Of a stretch of 64,000 bases of DNA, positions 29,987 through 39,169 are shown piece by piece. The number at the start of each line of letters is the position of its first letter. Positions within the stretch are counted from its first letter, which is position 1. This DNA comes from Citrobacter amalonaticus Y19 (lineage in GTDB: Bacteria > Pseudomonadota > Gammaproteobacteria > Enterobacterales > Enterobacteriaceae), in the NCBI RefSeq assembly GCF_000981805.1, contig NZ_CP011132.1:2790001-2854000 (forward strand). The letters run 5' to 3'. Made by a program: the position numbers and the translations under genes. A model generated the notes under the pieces. The model worked only from the letters and a program-made list of their open reading frames with translations, ran no database searches and was not told where the DNA came from.

Positions 29987-30089
29987 TCTGAGTGAACCAG
30001 CACCTGTTTTTGGGGATTACGCCGCCATACAGCCATCAGCAGTGCGTTCAGAACAACATCCTTTGTCATCCGGGATTGCATTGACCAGC

Positions 30090-31031
30090 CTATGTCTGCG
30101 ATGCAATCGTTATCTTATCCTTAAGTTTATCAGTAATGGCGAGTTGCCCATCAACGGTAATCACAATGGCTTCCATCCCTTCTATTTTATTGACTTCAAC
30201 TAAAATTTTTCTCGGTTCCAATCCAAACAGTTTCGTAGTATAGATGTCGCAATCCAATGATTTATCAGAGATAATTGTTAGGGATGCCACATTGTTATCG
30301 GCAGGGTAGCCGCTGTGACTATCGAAAATGTGATGGTACTTATTTCCATTGTGCTCAAAGGTTCTTTCATAGATACCTGAAGTCACGACTGACTGATTTC
30401 TGATCTTTATCTTGGCGACGCTGTGGCCTCTTGGTAGAAAAGGGTGCTGTATACCAACATCCCAATCCAAGCTTTTCTTTGGCGATTCTCCATAAACAAG
30501 CAGGTTTCCGCCAATATCAATCATGGCAGAATGCGGCTCCTTTTCTTTGAAGAAATCCATGATCTTGTCACTGAAATACCCTTTTGCAATGGCACCCAAA
30601 TCTATTTCAAGACCTTCTTTAGCAAAAAACACCGAATTTTTCTCATCGTCCAAGACAATATTGGCAGGATTTAAGCGCTCCAGGGCCTGGCTGATCTCTT
30701 CTTTGCTGGGAATCCTCGCTTCTTTAAAGCCAATACGCCAAAGCTTAATCAAAGGGCCAATGGCAATGTTTAAAAAACTATTGGGTTCAAGACTATGCGC
30801 TCTGCCTACCTTGATTAATTCATACAAATCCGGATCTACAGCGACCGGTTCACGGGCTGCTTTTGTTTTCAGAGCAGACAATTGAGATTGCTCCCTGTTG
30901 GCGCTAAAGATGTGCTCATAATGCCTTAACATCGCACTCGCTTCCGTTAGACACTTTTCAGCCTGATACCCCTTAAAATAAAGACGAATCTTGGTTCCCA
31001 TGAGGTCTATCACTTTATTGGCGTCAGTCAT
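30090..31031 (-). CDS. ApbE-family FAD:protein FMN transferase, cytoplasmic form
   Basis: 313 residues with no signal peptide or lipobox, so probably cytoplasmic. Motifs are EIDLGAIAKGYFSDKI near residue 150, SAMIDIGGNLLVYG near 173, and HHIFDSHSGYPADN near 240. It attaches FMN to Ser/Thr of partner flavoproteins; the probable partner is the flavin reductase at 32749. It overlaps the LysR gene by four bases. The stop codon coincides with the IS3 junction, so the C-terminus may be slightly altered. Confidence 0.88.
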   Translation of the reverse strand: MTDANKVIDLMGTKIRLYFKGYQAEKCLTEASAMLRHYEHIFSANREQSQLSALKTKAAREPVAVDPDLYELIKVGRAHSLEPNSFLNIAIGPLIKLWRIGFKEARIPSKEEISQALERLNPANIVLDDEKNSVFFAKEGLEIDLGAIAKGYFSDKIMDFFKEKEPHSAMIDIGGNLLVYGESPKKSLDWDVGIQHPFLPRGHSVAKIKIRNQSVVTSGIYERTFEHNGNKYHHIFDSHSGYPADNNVASLTIISDKSLDCDIYTTKLFGLEPRKILVEVNKIEGMEAIVITVDGQLAITDKLKDKITIASQT

Positions 31032-31984
31032 TTATTCTTCTCTTCATGGTAGTAGGAGTACTGTTCGGTATCTTTATAACGCAGAAATGCATCAAGTAGG
31101 CCTTTATCGATGGCGGACAGTCCTCTCTTTCTACTATGAGCGATGAAGTAATCTAAGTTCAATTGATCAATAGGCAGTTCATAAATGTTGTATTTCGCGG
31201 GGCAAGGCTCTAATGCCAAACTTTCAGGGACAAAGGTCAAGCCCACGTCGGCCATGGCAAGATTTTTCACAGTATCTATTTCACTGCTTTCCAGAATGAT
31301 ATTGGCCTTTATTTTATAAATGCCCAACAAGTGATCGACTTGCATTCTAATGGCTGAACCTTTGGATGTTAGCACAAGCCTTTGCCGCAAAAGGTCTTCC
31401 ATCGCAATACTGCCTTGTGCAATGGTGGCTGTGTCTTTTTGATATAACTCACAAGATCTGGGTATTACGGCATAATATCTATGTTTTCCCCAAGAAACTG
31501 CACAAAGCGCCGGCGCAATGCTGCTTGAATTCTGCCCAATCCAAAAGTCCACCTCACTCTTTAACAGTCTTTGCTCATTGTTTCCCGGTATGTCTTCCAC
31601 CAGCTCTATTTGACATTCGGGATAGATAGCTAGAAACTTGGGTAAAAAAAGTGGGATAAGGTAGGTACCGATACTGGCTAAGATACCAATTTTTATGGCC
31701 GTCTTATCCGTGTCCGTTATCGTAGTTATTTTCCTGCGCATATTGACGTAAACTGCCTCGAGTGAACTTAGATAATCATAGTAAATCTTGCCCGGTTCTG
31801 TTAAACGGTAGGGCAACTTACTGCGGTTGATAATCTGACAATTCAGCTCATTTTCAATACGCTTAATGACCTGTGTTAAATAAGGTTGAGATATATTAAG
31901 GAATTCAGCAGCCTTGCTGTAATTGCTGAAATAAAGCAAAGAGTCAATATAATGTAAAATATTTTGACGTTTGTATGTTGACAT
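31028..31984 (-). CDS. LysR-family transcription regulator
   Basis: 318 residues from the ATG at 31984 with GGAGG eight bases upstream; a longer frame from 32005 lacks a ribosome site. N-terminal winged helix contains YSKAAEFLNISQPYLTQVIKRIE near residue 22. The rest is a periplasmic-binding-like effector domain. It is divergent from the flavin genes at 32135, forms a two-gene operon with apbE, and has a T-N11-A palindrome in the shared control region. Confidence 0.88.
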   Translation of the reverse strand: MSTYKRQNILHYIDSLLYFSNYSKAAEFLNISQPYLTQVIKRIENELNCQIINRSKLPYRLTEPGKIYYDYLSSLEAVYVNMRRKITTITDTDKTAIKIGILASIGTYLIPLFLPKFLAIYPECQIELVEDIPGNNEQRLLKSEVDFWIGQNSSSIAPALCAVSWGKHRYYAVIPRSCELYQKDTATIAQGSIAMEDLLRQRLVLTSKGSAIRMQVDHLLGIYKIKANIILESSEIDTVKNLAMADVGLTFVPESLALEPCPAKYNIYELPIDQLNLDYFIAHSRKRGLSAIDKGLLDAFLRYKDTEQYSYYHEEKNK

Positions 31985-32033
31985 TAGCTTTCCCTCCCTA
32001 ATCAATTAACTTTTGCATTATAACAAATTACTT

Positions 32034-32056
32034 ATAGTTTATAATCATATAACTAT
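32034..32056. promoter_or_regulatory. LysR-type operator ATAGTT-N11-AACTAT
   Basis: Perfect 6-base inverted arms separated by 11 bases, the classic T-N11-A LysR box. It sits 50 bases upstream of the lysR ATG and 80 upstream of the FMN reductase gene, in the divergent promoter. Confidence 0.7.
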
Positions 32057-32134
32057 TAGCCACCTGTTTCATACTGTGATAAAACTCTATCCAGAAACTA
32101 TCTATAATTATTCAGCTATAGGAAAACCTTTAAT

Positions 32135-32743
32135 ATGAACTATTTAGCAATTGTTGGCACCAATTCCAATGTGTCAACAAACCGCATGTTACTGCAATTC
32201 ATGAAGGCACATTTTGAAAAAGAAGTCCAGATAGAACTTTTTGAGATCAAAGAATTACCTGCTTTTTATGAAGCAGAAGATGACCAGGTGCCTCAAGAAG
32301 TTGAAGCATTGTCCACTAAAATCCGTCAGGCTGATGGCGTTATTATTGCTACCCCGGAGTACGATCACGCGATTCCCGCGGTTTTAAAGAACGCTCTGGA
32401 ATGGATCAGCTATACAAGTCAGGCTCTCACTGATAAGCCAGCCTTGATTGTGGGCGCTTCCCATGGCGCATTAGGCTCTTCTCGCGCGCAGGGACACCTT
32501 CGCCAAATTCTTGATTCTCCTGAATTGGCCGCACGAATTATGCCCAGCAGCGAATTCCTTCTGGGAAAATCACAAACCGCCTTTAATGCTGGGGGCGCGT
32601 TGCTCTATGAAGACAAGCTGGCTGAACTTGATGAGATTTTTAGAGAATTTGTTCTGTTTACCGAGCTTATTGTAAAGCTCATATCAGAGAGGGCTGCGCC
32701 CCAAAAAGATAAAAAATTCGCATGGCAGACTCAGGAGGCATAA
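32135..32743 (+). CDS. NADPH-dependent FMN reductase-family flavoprotein
   Basis: 202-residue flavodoxin-like reductase. N-terminal LAIVGTNSNVSTNRMLLQFM binds FMN phosphate; ATPEYDHAIPAVLKNALEWIS near residue 70 is the family core. It is a paralogue of the first 170 residues of the next protein (about half identical by eye). It probably supplies electrons from NAD(P)H to the flavoprotein cluster. The reading frame ends five bases before the next start. Confidence 0.85.
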   Translation: MNYLAIVGTNSNVSTNRMLLQFMKAHFEKEVQIELFEIKELPAFYEAEDDQVPQEVEALSTKIRQADGVIIATPEYDHAIPAVLKNALEWISYTSQALTDKPALIVGASHGALGSSRAQGHLRQILDSPELAARIMPSSEFLLGKSQTAFNAGGALLYEDKLAELDEIFREFVLFTELIVKLISERAAPQKDKKFAWQTQEA

Positions 32744-32748
32744 GAAAA

Positions 32749-35169
32749 ATGAAATTTACAGCTATCGTCGGAACCACATCACCAAAGTCCTATAACCGGA
32801 CACTGCTTCAATTTATGCAAGCGCATTTTAAAGACAAAGCAGAAATTGAATTATTGGAAATCAACGAAATACCCATGTTTAACCAGGACAACCCATCTAA
32901 CAGCCCACAGCTCCTGAAAATTAATGAAAAAATCATGGCAAGTGATGGCGTCATTCTTGCGACGCCAGAATATAACCATTCTATTCCCTCTAGCCTGAAG
33001 AGCCTACTGGAATGGCTAAGCTACGAGCTTCATCCTCTGGATGGCAAGCCGGTTATGATCCTGGGCGCTTCCATTGACTCTCAGGGCTCATCACGTGCTC
33101 AGTTGCATCTTCGTCAGATATTGGATGCACCCGGAGTCAATGCCAATGTTATGCCTGGATACGAATTCTTACTTGGCAATGCCCACAAGGCCTTTGATGA
33201 CAATGGTCAGCTGAACAGCGAAGGTACAATCGACTTTTTGGAAATCTGCTTCTTAAGGTTCATGCGTTTTGCCAAGATCTCGAACCAATTAAATGAAGAA
33301 GAGGATTTCGCCTTCAATCCCGGCACCTATGAAGTCAAGGCCTTAGGTCATGGTGGCGACCTTCCAATAAAGGTATCCTTTAGCGAGAAGAAAATCGAAA
33401 GCATTAATATTGACACCGGCGGTGAGACAGAAGGTCTAGCTGACGTTGTGTTTATAAGGATCCCTGACAAGATCATTGAGGGGCAAACCCTTAATGTGGA
33501 TGCCCTATCAGGCGCATCTGAGACAAGTCATGCGGTTATTGATGGTGTTGCCAAAGCGGTTAAACTAGCTGGTGTTAATCCTGATATCTTGAAAAGGCGT
33601 CCGAAACCAGCCAGCAGTCTGAATCGTGGCGATGAAGAGTATACCTGTGATGTCGTTGTCATTGGCGGCGGCGGAGCAGGATTAAGTGCGGCAGCAACCG
33701 TCTTGCAAGAAGGCAAGAGTGCTATCGTACTAGAAAAATACCCAGCCGTTGGAGGTAATACTATCCGTACTGGTGGCCCTATTAATGCCGCTAACCCTGA
33801 GTGGCAGAGATCTTTCCAGGAAAATCCGGGTGAAAGACATACCATTGAAGTCCTATTAAACACAGATGAAAGTAATATTCACGAAGAGTATCTGGCTGAC
33901 TTCAGAGCGCTGAAACAGGAATTCGCTGTCTACCAAAAACAGTTCGGCGATGAAAAAGGTTATTTATTTGATTCTCCGCTTCTTCACAGAATGCAGACCT
34001 ATTTCGGTGGCAAGCGTACGGATCTCGAAGGAAACAACATCTATGGTCAATACGATCTGGTTAAGATCTTAACAGACAGAGCTCTGGAGAGTATTAAATG
34101 GCTCGAGGAAATTGGTGTTGAGTATCATAAAGACATCGTCTTTGCCCCTGTTGGTGCACTATGGCGTCGTGGGCATAAACCCGTCAAAAAATATGGTACA
34201 GCCTTTATTCTTGCCTTAAGAAAATATATTGAAGACATGTTTGGAACCATTATTACCGATAGCCCAGCGAAAGAGCTCTTAATTGAAGATGGGGAAATCA
34301 AAGGGGTTATTGCCGTAGGTGTTAACGGTCAGAAGATTACCATTCGTTCCAAAGCAGTTGTTCTGGCCAGCGGTGGTTTTGGTGCCAATACCAGGATGCT
34401 AAAACAATACAATACATACTGGAGCCACATTGCTGACGATATTAAGACAACGAACTCCTACGCAATGACAGGTGACGGAATCCTTCTGGGTCAATCCGTG
34501 GGTGCCGGATTAACGGGGATGGGTTTCACTCAGTTGATGCCAGTAGCAGACCCTAATACGGGCGAGCTCTTTAGTGGGCTTCAGGTACCGCCAGAGAACT
34601 TCGTGATTGTGAATAAACAAGGGAAACGTTTTGTCAATGAATTCGCCGGCCGAGACGTATTGACAAAAGCTGCACTGGCAGAAGGTGGCCTCTTTTATCT
34701 GATTGCTGATGATGAGATAAAGAAAACCGCCGCCAATACAAGTCAGGAGAAAATTGATCGTCAAGTTGAAGAGGGTACTCTCTTTAGAGCCGATACTCTT
34801 GAAGCGTTGGCTGTTAAAGTTGGAATGGATCCCGCTGTGCTAGTGGATACAGTTGACAAGTATAATAGCTATGTAGAGTCAGGTATCGACCCTGAATTCC
34901 ACAAGGACACCTTTAGCTTGAAGGTCGAAAAAGCACCTTTCTATGCAACCCCGAGACAGCCAGCCGTTCACCATACGATGGGCGGACTTAAGATCGATAC
35001 AGCCACTCGGGTTCTGGATGAAAATAACCACCCTATCAATAACTTATATGCGGCTGGTGAAGTAGCGGGGGGGATCCATGCAGGTAACCGCTTAGGGGGA
35101 AATGCACTGGCAGATATCTTTACTTTTGGCCGCATTGCTGGGAAAACTGCGGTTGACGAAATGAACTAA
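32749..35169 (+). CDS. Flavinylated three-domain fumarate-reductase-like flavoprotein
   Basis: 806 residues from ATG 32749, preceded by AGGAGGC; the frame at 32722 overlaps the previous gene. Domain order: NADPH-FMN reductase (residues 1-175), FMN-binding domain (about 195-280) with the flavinylation motif DALSGASETS (Ser257 the probable acceptor), and an FAD-dependent fumarate-reductase/flavocytochrome c domain (about 300-806). The last has VVVIGGGGAGLSAA, HHTMGGLKID and GGIHAGNRLGGNAL. No signal peptide, so cytoplasmic. It likely reduces fumarate or a related unsaturated acid with NAD(P)H. ApbE upstream would load FMN. Known in Klebsiella as a cytoplasmic NADH:fumarate reductase. Confidence 0.87.
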   Translation: MKFTAIVGTTSPKSYNRTLLQFMQAHFKDKAEIELLEINEIPMFNQDNPSNSPQLLKINEKIMASDGVILATPEYNHSIPSSLKSLLEWLSYELHPLDGKPVMILGASIDSQGSSRAQLHLRQILDAPGVNANVMPGYEFLLGNAHKAFDDNGQLNSEGTIDFLEICFLRFMRFAKISNQLNEEEDFAFNPGTYEVKALGHGGDLPIKVSFSEKKIESINIDTGGETEGLADVVFIRIPDKIIEGQTLNVDALSGASETSHAVIDGVAKAVKLAGVNPDILKRRPKPASSLNRGDEEYTCDVVVIGGGGAGLSAAATVLQEGKSAIVLEKYPAVGGNTIRTGGPINAANPEWQRSFQENPGERHTIEVLLNTDESNIHEEYLADFRALKQEFAVYQKQFGDEKGYLFDSPLLHRMQTYFGGKRTDLEGNNIYGQYDLVKILTDRALESIKWLEEIGVEYHKDIVFAPVGALWRRGHKPVKKYGTAFILALRKYIEDMFGTIITDSPAKELLIEDGEIKGVIAVGVNGQKITIRSKAVVLASGGFGANTRMLKQYNTYWSHIADDIKTTNSYAMTGDGILLGQSVGAGLTGMGFTQLMPVADPNTGELFSGLQVPPENFVIVNKQGKRFVNEFAGRDVLTKAALAEGGLFYLIADDEIKKTAANTSQEKIDRQVEEGTLFRADTLEALAVKVGMDPAVLVDTVDKYNSYVESGIDPEFHKDTFSLKVEKAPFYATPRQPAVHHTMGGLKIDTATRVLDENNHPINNLYAAGEVAGGIHAGNRLGGNALADIFTFGRIAGKTAVDEMN

Positions 35170-35184
35170 AACAGGTTGTATTGC

Positions 35185-35219
35185 GTGAGAAAAGTCAATT
35201 AACGCTCGGCTTTTCTCAC
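35185..35219 (+). terminator. Hairpin after the flavoprotein gene
   Basis: Perfect 10-base stem GTGAGAAAAG/CTTTTCTCAC with a 15-base loop, 16 bases past the stop at 35169. No long T-tract follows, so it is either a weak terminator or a 3'-end stabiliser. Confidence 0.45.
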
Positions 35220-35270
35220 CACTGACCCTGACCCCGAATATGCTCCAGTCATAATCAGGAATAACCGGCT

Positions 35271-35580
35271 TCATGTTGGCTGCATATTCTGCCAACCGGC
35301 AGACTTCTCAGCGAATTCGGATGGCGTCATCCAGCCCAGTGCGGAATGGGGACGGCATATGCACCAGGCCTCGATTTTGCACCGGGCATCTTCCACAGAC
35401 ATGAACCAATTCTCGTTCAGACATTCCTGCCGTAATCTCCCGTTGAAGGACTCTATCGTCGCATTATCCGTCGGTGTTCCTGGCTGTGAGAAGTCGATTC
35501 TGATCCCTCTTTCATACACCCATTTATCCAGCATTTTACCTGCAAATTCAGAACCATGGTACCTATTGAATGCATCCAGT
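35271..35580 (-). pseudogene. IS3-family transposase orfB C-terminal fragment
   Basis: Leftward frame with YERGIRIDFSQPGTPTDNAT, ESFNGRLRQECLNENWF, RPHSALGWMTPSEFA: the last 90 residues of an IS3-family (IS407/IS51-like) DDE transposase. It starts abruptly near 35580 (RYHGSEFAGKMLDKW is still readable upstream) without the rest of the element. Debris. Confidence 0.8.
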
Positions 35581-35723
35581 TAGCGTTTTACTCGTAAGAC
35601 AGTATGACTTTCCGTGAGACAGGTGCTGGCCAACGTGGGATATTTAACGCGGGTTAACATCATTGTCAGAGCCGCATGGGTGAGCAATTGCTACACCCCG
35701 ATATTTCCATCACGGAGGCCAGC

Positions 35724-36222
35724 ATGAACAACCATAGTACGTTGTGCGTCGGATTAGATGTTCACAAAGAATCGATTACTGTCGCCTATGCTATCAATTC
35801 TGAACCTGTTGAGCTGGGGTACAACACCTACCGATATTAAACGAATTGGCAAGCGTCTGGGGTCAAAGTCATCGCAGGTAAGTATCGTTTATGAAGCCTG
35901 TCCCTGTGGTTATGGCCTTTATCGGCGGCTGGTGAAGTTCGGGTTTAACTGTATGGTCTGTGCGCCCTCGCTTATTCCGAAATAAACGGGTGAGCGGGTT
36001 AAAACTGACCGACGTGATGCCATCAGGCTGGTGCGTTCACTGCGCGCAGGAGATCTATCTGCTGTTTACATTCCTGGAGTTGAAGATAAGGCATTCAGAG
36101 ATTTAGCTCGAACATGGGCACCTGCCCGTGAAGATTTAAAGTGTGCGCGGCAGCGGCTGAAGTCCTTTCTTCTGCCTCATGGCATCCATTACATCGGTCG
36201 GGCAGACTGGGGGCGGCGCATC
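35724..36222 (+). pseudogene. IS110-family transposase remnant
   Basis: Begins MNNHSTLCVGLDVHKESITV; a frameshift near 35820 and a stop at 35983-35985 break it. Readable downstream are VYEACPCGYGLYRRLV, KTDRRDAIRLVRSLRAGDL and WAPAREDLKCARQRLKSFL, all N-terminal DEDD-domain pieces of a second IS110 group, different from the element at 28606. It is cut at about 36222 by the IS21-type fragment. Confidence 0.8.
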
Positions 36223-36593
<371 letters not shown>

Positions 36594-36597
<4 letters not shown>

Positions 36598-36697
36598 AGG
36601 TACAGCTCCATGCCAGCTCCGGTGCCCGTATCGCCTCACCGGCAGTGACTAAATGTCCGGAGCTGTCGCTCGCCATATAGCATTTCAGCATACGCAT
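36594..36697 (-). pseudogene. N-terminal fragment of an island protein cut by IS21-family DNA
   Basis: Leftward ATG at 36697 begins MRMLKCYMASDSSGHLVTAG, then APELAWSCTSC, where homologous sequence stops at the IS21 end. The Cys-x-x-Cys and general look recall CoiA-like competence-family proteins found on islands, but only 35 residues are available, so the assignment is weak. Confidence 0.4.
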
Positions 36698-37041
36698 GTC
36701 GTCACCCCGGCAGCTTCATTATCAAAGCCTGTCGCTCCAGGGCGTGCCATTGCAGAAAACCATGTTCACCGTGACAGCGTTTCCCACAACCAGTGTGGCG
36801 CTTATACGGGAAACGTTGTGCGATCCACTTGTCAATAAAGTGGTTATTGCTGTCAGAAACCATAAACGATTTTGCATTCACAGGATTTGTTCCCTGCCAC
36901 CAGACTACACGCAGGCATGAGTCGTCCCTGTTCGGGCTGCATGACGGGCGGTGTCTGGCGGATAAATGATGTTAAATTGTGAGCCTGCGGAGGATGTTGA
37001 TACGGGCTATACGAATAACCGGGGATGTAGCGAACAGGCCG
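36698..37041. other. Island remnant stretch with no clear gene
   Basis: A leftward frame from about 36948 to 36701 contains TNPVNAKSFMVSDSNNHFID and several Cys/His residues, ending next to the ATG at 36697. It has no convincing start, and its family was not recognised. It may be the 3' part of a decayed island gene. Confidence 0.35.
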
Positions 37042-37164
37042 TCAGTGCGTGCTCAGCCGCCAGCAGAAAGGACAGGGCTTCTCACCACGGTACCGGCGTC
37101 GGCATTTGTCGCATATCCAGTACGGCGGAATGCCACCCGACTTTGGGGGACGTCGCGTACTCAT
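37042..37164 (-). CDS. Small zinc-ribbon protein, 40 residues
   Basis: A short leftward ORF whose ATG lies five bases after the AlpA stop, so probably in the same transcript. It reads MSTRRPPKSGG, then YWICDKCRRRYRGEKPCPFCWRLSTH. Two Cys-x-x-Cys pairs 12 residues apart form a credible zinc ribbon. Function unknown; a DNA- or RNA-binding role is possible. Confidence 0.5.
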   Translation of the reverse strand: MSTRRPPKSGGIPPYWICDKCRRRYRGEKPCPFCWRLSTH

Positions 37165-37169
37165 TGAGG

Positions 37170-37406
37170 TCAGGTCCCCCGTGAATCAGCAATGCGCTGC
37201 TGCATCCAGTGTTCCACTTCACTCCTGAACCAGCGGGAACTGCGGCCAAGTTTGACGGGTTTCGGAAACAACCCGTCGCTTATTAGTTTATAAAACCACT
37301 TGTCGGTCATGCCGGTGTATGTAGTGATGAACGTCATATCGATAAGCGGATCTTCCGCACGGAGTAACTGCTGCGTGGTGCTCCCGGTATGCGTTGTGGT
37401 GGTCAT
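37170..37406 (-). CDS. AlpA-family excisionase-like regulator, copy 1
   Basis: 78 residues with the AlpA helix-turn-helix: LIDMTFITTYTGMTDKWFYK, LISDGLFPKPVKLGRSSRW, and a C-terminal VEHWM. GGGAGAG sits seven bases before the ATG. AlpA proteins activate integrase or act as excision cofactors in P4/CP4 islands. It closely resembles the copy at 39170 (shared TGMTDKWFYKLIS and FPKP blocks). Confidence 0.88.
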   Translation of the reverse strand: MTTTTHTGSTTQQLLRAEDPLIDMTFITTYTGMTDKWFYKLISDGLFPKPVKLGRSSRWFRSEVEHWMQQRIADSRGT

Positions 37407-37515
37407 AATCGCGCTCTCCCTCTGAATGATTAATGGCGGGAGCAGACCGGCGTGACTGCGTTACAGGACACGCCGATACTCCTTCAGAGGATGAGGAACT
37501 TCTGTTAAAAAATAC

Positions 37516-38127
37516 CTACCAGGCACTGCTCTCCAGCGCTCTGGCTTCCGGATTTGTCACCCGGGCACGATCGCGGGCCATATCACTGATATGCCAGATC
37601 AACCGGTTCAGTTCCTCCCGGTAATCACAATGGTTCGGATCCAGCAGATAAACATCATTGACTCTCTCACAGAACGGTGATGCCGTTGAGAGCCCGGAAA
37701 AACCCTGCACGTTCCTCCAGGTACGGCTGAGCAGTTGATCCAGACTATCTGCACGGCTGGTCCTGGCTGTATCCGCGTCGAAGGTGTCCTGATTCATGAA
37801 GAGCACCGCATGGTAGCAGGGTCGGCTTTCATCCCGTGTCCACAGATAGCTGAGCTGACTTTCCGGCGTGTTGTGCTCCCTGCTGTAAGACGCCAGCGAG
37901 GTCCGCAGCGCGTCGATAAAATCAGCAGACAACCAGTGACGGCGCTCCGTCAGCGTCTCCAGCGACAGCCAGAGTTTTAGTCTGACAGCCAGCGTTCGCG
38001 GATGCGTTCTTTGAGCCTGTGCGATGACAGCGATGATCTTGTCCTGGTAGGGAGGATAAAAGGGTTCAAACCGTGTGTTAAAGCAAAGTGGATAATGCAT
38101 GGGGTATTCCTGTCCGGGATGTTTCAC
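37516..38127 (-). CDS. Inovirus Gp2-family protein, copy 1
   Basis: 203 residues in the YagK/YfjJ family: FNTRFEPFYPPYQDKIIAVI, then HPRTLAVRLKLWLS, YHAVLFMNQDTF, and IWHISDMARDRARV. The family is common in P4/CP4 islands; a replication-linked role is suggested by the family name only. It precedes alpA copy 1 in the leftward transcript and is a diverged duplicate of the next gene. Confidence 0.82.
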   Translation of the reverse strand: MKHPGQEYPMHYPLCFNTRFEPFYPPYQDKIIAVIAQAQRTHPRTLAVRLKLWLSLETLTERRHWLSADFIDALRTSLASYSREHNTPESQLSYLWTRDESRPCYHAVLFMNQDTFDADTARTSRADSLDQLLSRTWRNVQGFSGLSTASPFCERVNDVYLLDPNHCDYREELNRLIWHISDMARDRARVTNPEARALESSAW

Positions 38128-38205
38128 CAGGAAGTTGATTCGGTAGAATGAAGTTGAGGACGAAAGATATTCGTTCCTCAGAACATTGCCCTCTTCAGTT
38201 ATTGT

Positions 38206-38820
38206 TTACTTCTGGCTGCATCCCATTGAACGCTTATCCGGGCTGTAAATCTTGGTACGCTCTTTTGCCAGATAACTTAATCGTGAAAACAACTTATCGA
38301 ACTGTATTAAATATTCAGAACTGTTATAGTCCAGGATATATACTCCTTGCTGAGGGAAATGAACCAGTCGGTAATACTCGTTGTAAGCGGATACGTCTAA
38401 TGCGCTTAACCAGGCATCAGATATCATTGTCCAGAGGCATTGTTTATCGCCAGTGACATTACCCAGTTTCCAGAACAGATCTTTGTTCAGAAAGATTACA
38501 ACATGGTAATGCGGAAACACTGCATCGTTTATTTCTTTTACCCAGAAATATCTCAGTGTACACGGATGAGCTCGTTTCCCTTCTTTACTAATCCTGTAGC
38601 GATAGTGCTCAATCTTCGCTTTTAGTGAGCGGGTAAAACGCGCCATTACGTTTTCTGAGAGGTTAGGATAGCAAGTTATCATCTCGTTATCATACCAGTC
38701 GGGTGATAAGTGTAAATCAATCCGGACAGCCAGAGTCCGGGGATGTTCTCCGAGTGCCTTATCAATCACATGGGTTATTTTGTCGAGATAGTGCGGGTTA
38801 TATTTCTTTTCATTCATCAT
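38206..38820 (-). CDS. Inovirus Gp2-family protein, copy 2
   Basis: 204 residues with the same layout as copy 1: NPHYLDKITHVIDKALGEHP, RTLAVRIDLHLSPDW, FPHYHVVIFLNKDLF (the HYHVV pair) and LSYLAKERTKIYS. Base composition is more AT-rich than in copy 1, so the pair probably diverged in different hosts before being joined. A twin palindrome lies in its upstream region. Confidence 0.82.
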   Translation of the reverse strand: MMNEKKYNPHYLDKITHVIDKALGEHPRTLAVRIDLHLSPDWYDNEMITCYPNLSENVMARFTRSLKAKIEHYRYRISKEGKRAHPCTLRYFWVKEINDAVFPHYHVVIFLNKDLFWKLGNVTGDKQCLWTMISDAWLSALDVSAYNEYYRLVHFPQQGVYILDYNSSEYLIQFDKLFSRLSYLAKERTKIYSPDKRSMGCSQK

Positions 38821-39169
38821 GGTATTTATTCCTTAATGATTTAAATGTGCAGATACAGCAATACCTCAGCAAAGGTGTTTCTGTACTTATATTTTATTAT
38901 TTATCCAAGATGGATTGTGTCTAACAGATAACTGAATGATGATACTTACAGTAAGTTAGGGCAGTAATGATGCTTACAGTAAGAAGGTATATGACAGCAG
39001 ACCAATACGGATGTACAAATGAAGATATATAAACAAGGATATATTACTATTACCGACATCAGGCCATATTGTTTTAACATGGTATTTCACATGGCAGATG
39101 TGAAGTTCAGTATTACATCGTTAATGATATCACTCTCAAGTTAGCGCTGGATGAATAAAAACATCACAA
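38821..39169. other. Control region between alpA copy 2 and Gp2 copy 2
   Basis: About 350 AT-rich bases with no gene. Contains two copies of an 11-base palindrome (see 38945 and 38973). It presumably holds the promoter for the leftward Gp2-alpA transcript. Confidence 0.5.
38945..38983. promoter_or_regulatory. Tandem palindromes CTTACAGTAAG, twice
   Basis: Identical 11-base palindromes at 38945-38955 and 38973-38983, spaced 28 bases centre to centre, upstream of Gp2 copy 2. Regular repetition of the same palindrome at near-helical spacing suggests a dimeric regulator binding cooperatively, perhaps AlpA or an island repressor. Confidence 0.55.

Larger units (their letters stand above)
28308..30089 (-). 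pseudogene. IS3-family orfB C-terminal part, split by an IS110 insertion
   Basis: Leftward pieces 29987-30089 (GWSMQSRMTKDVVLNALLMA, then WRRNPQKQVLVHSD) and 28308-28605 (GSQYTSHEWQSFL, MSRRGNCHDNAVAGSF, YNSMRRYGSSDQMSPAEY) rejoin perfectly into the end of an IS3-type DDE transposase. Between HSD and GSQ lies a 1.38-kb IS110-family element. The upstream end is lost at 30089, exactly at the apbE stop codon. Confidence 0.9.
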
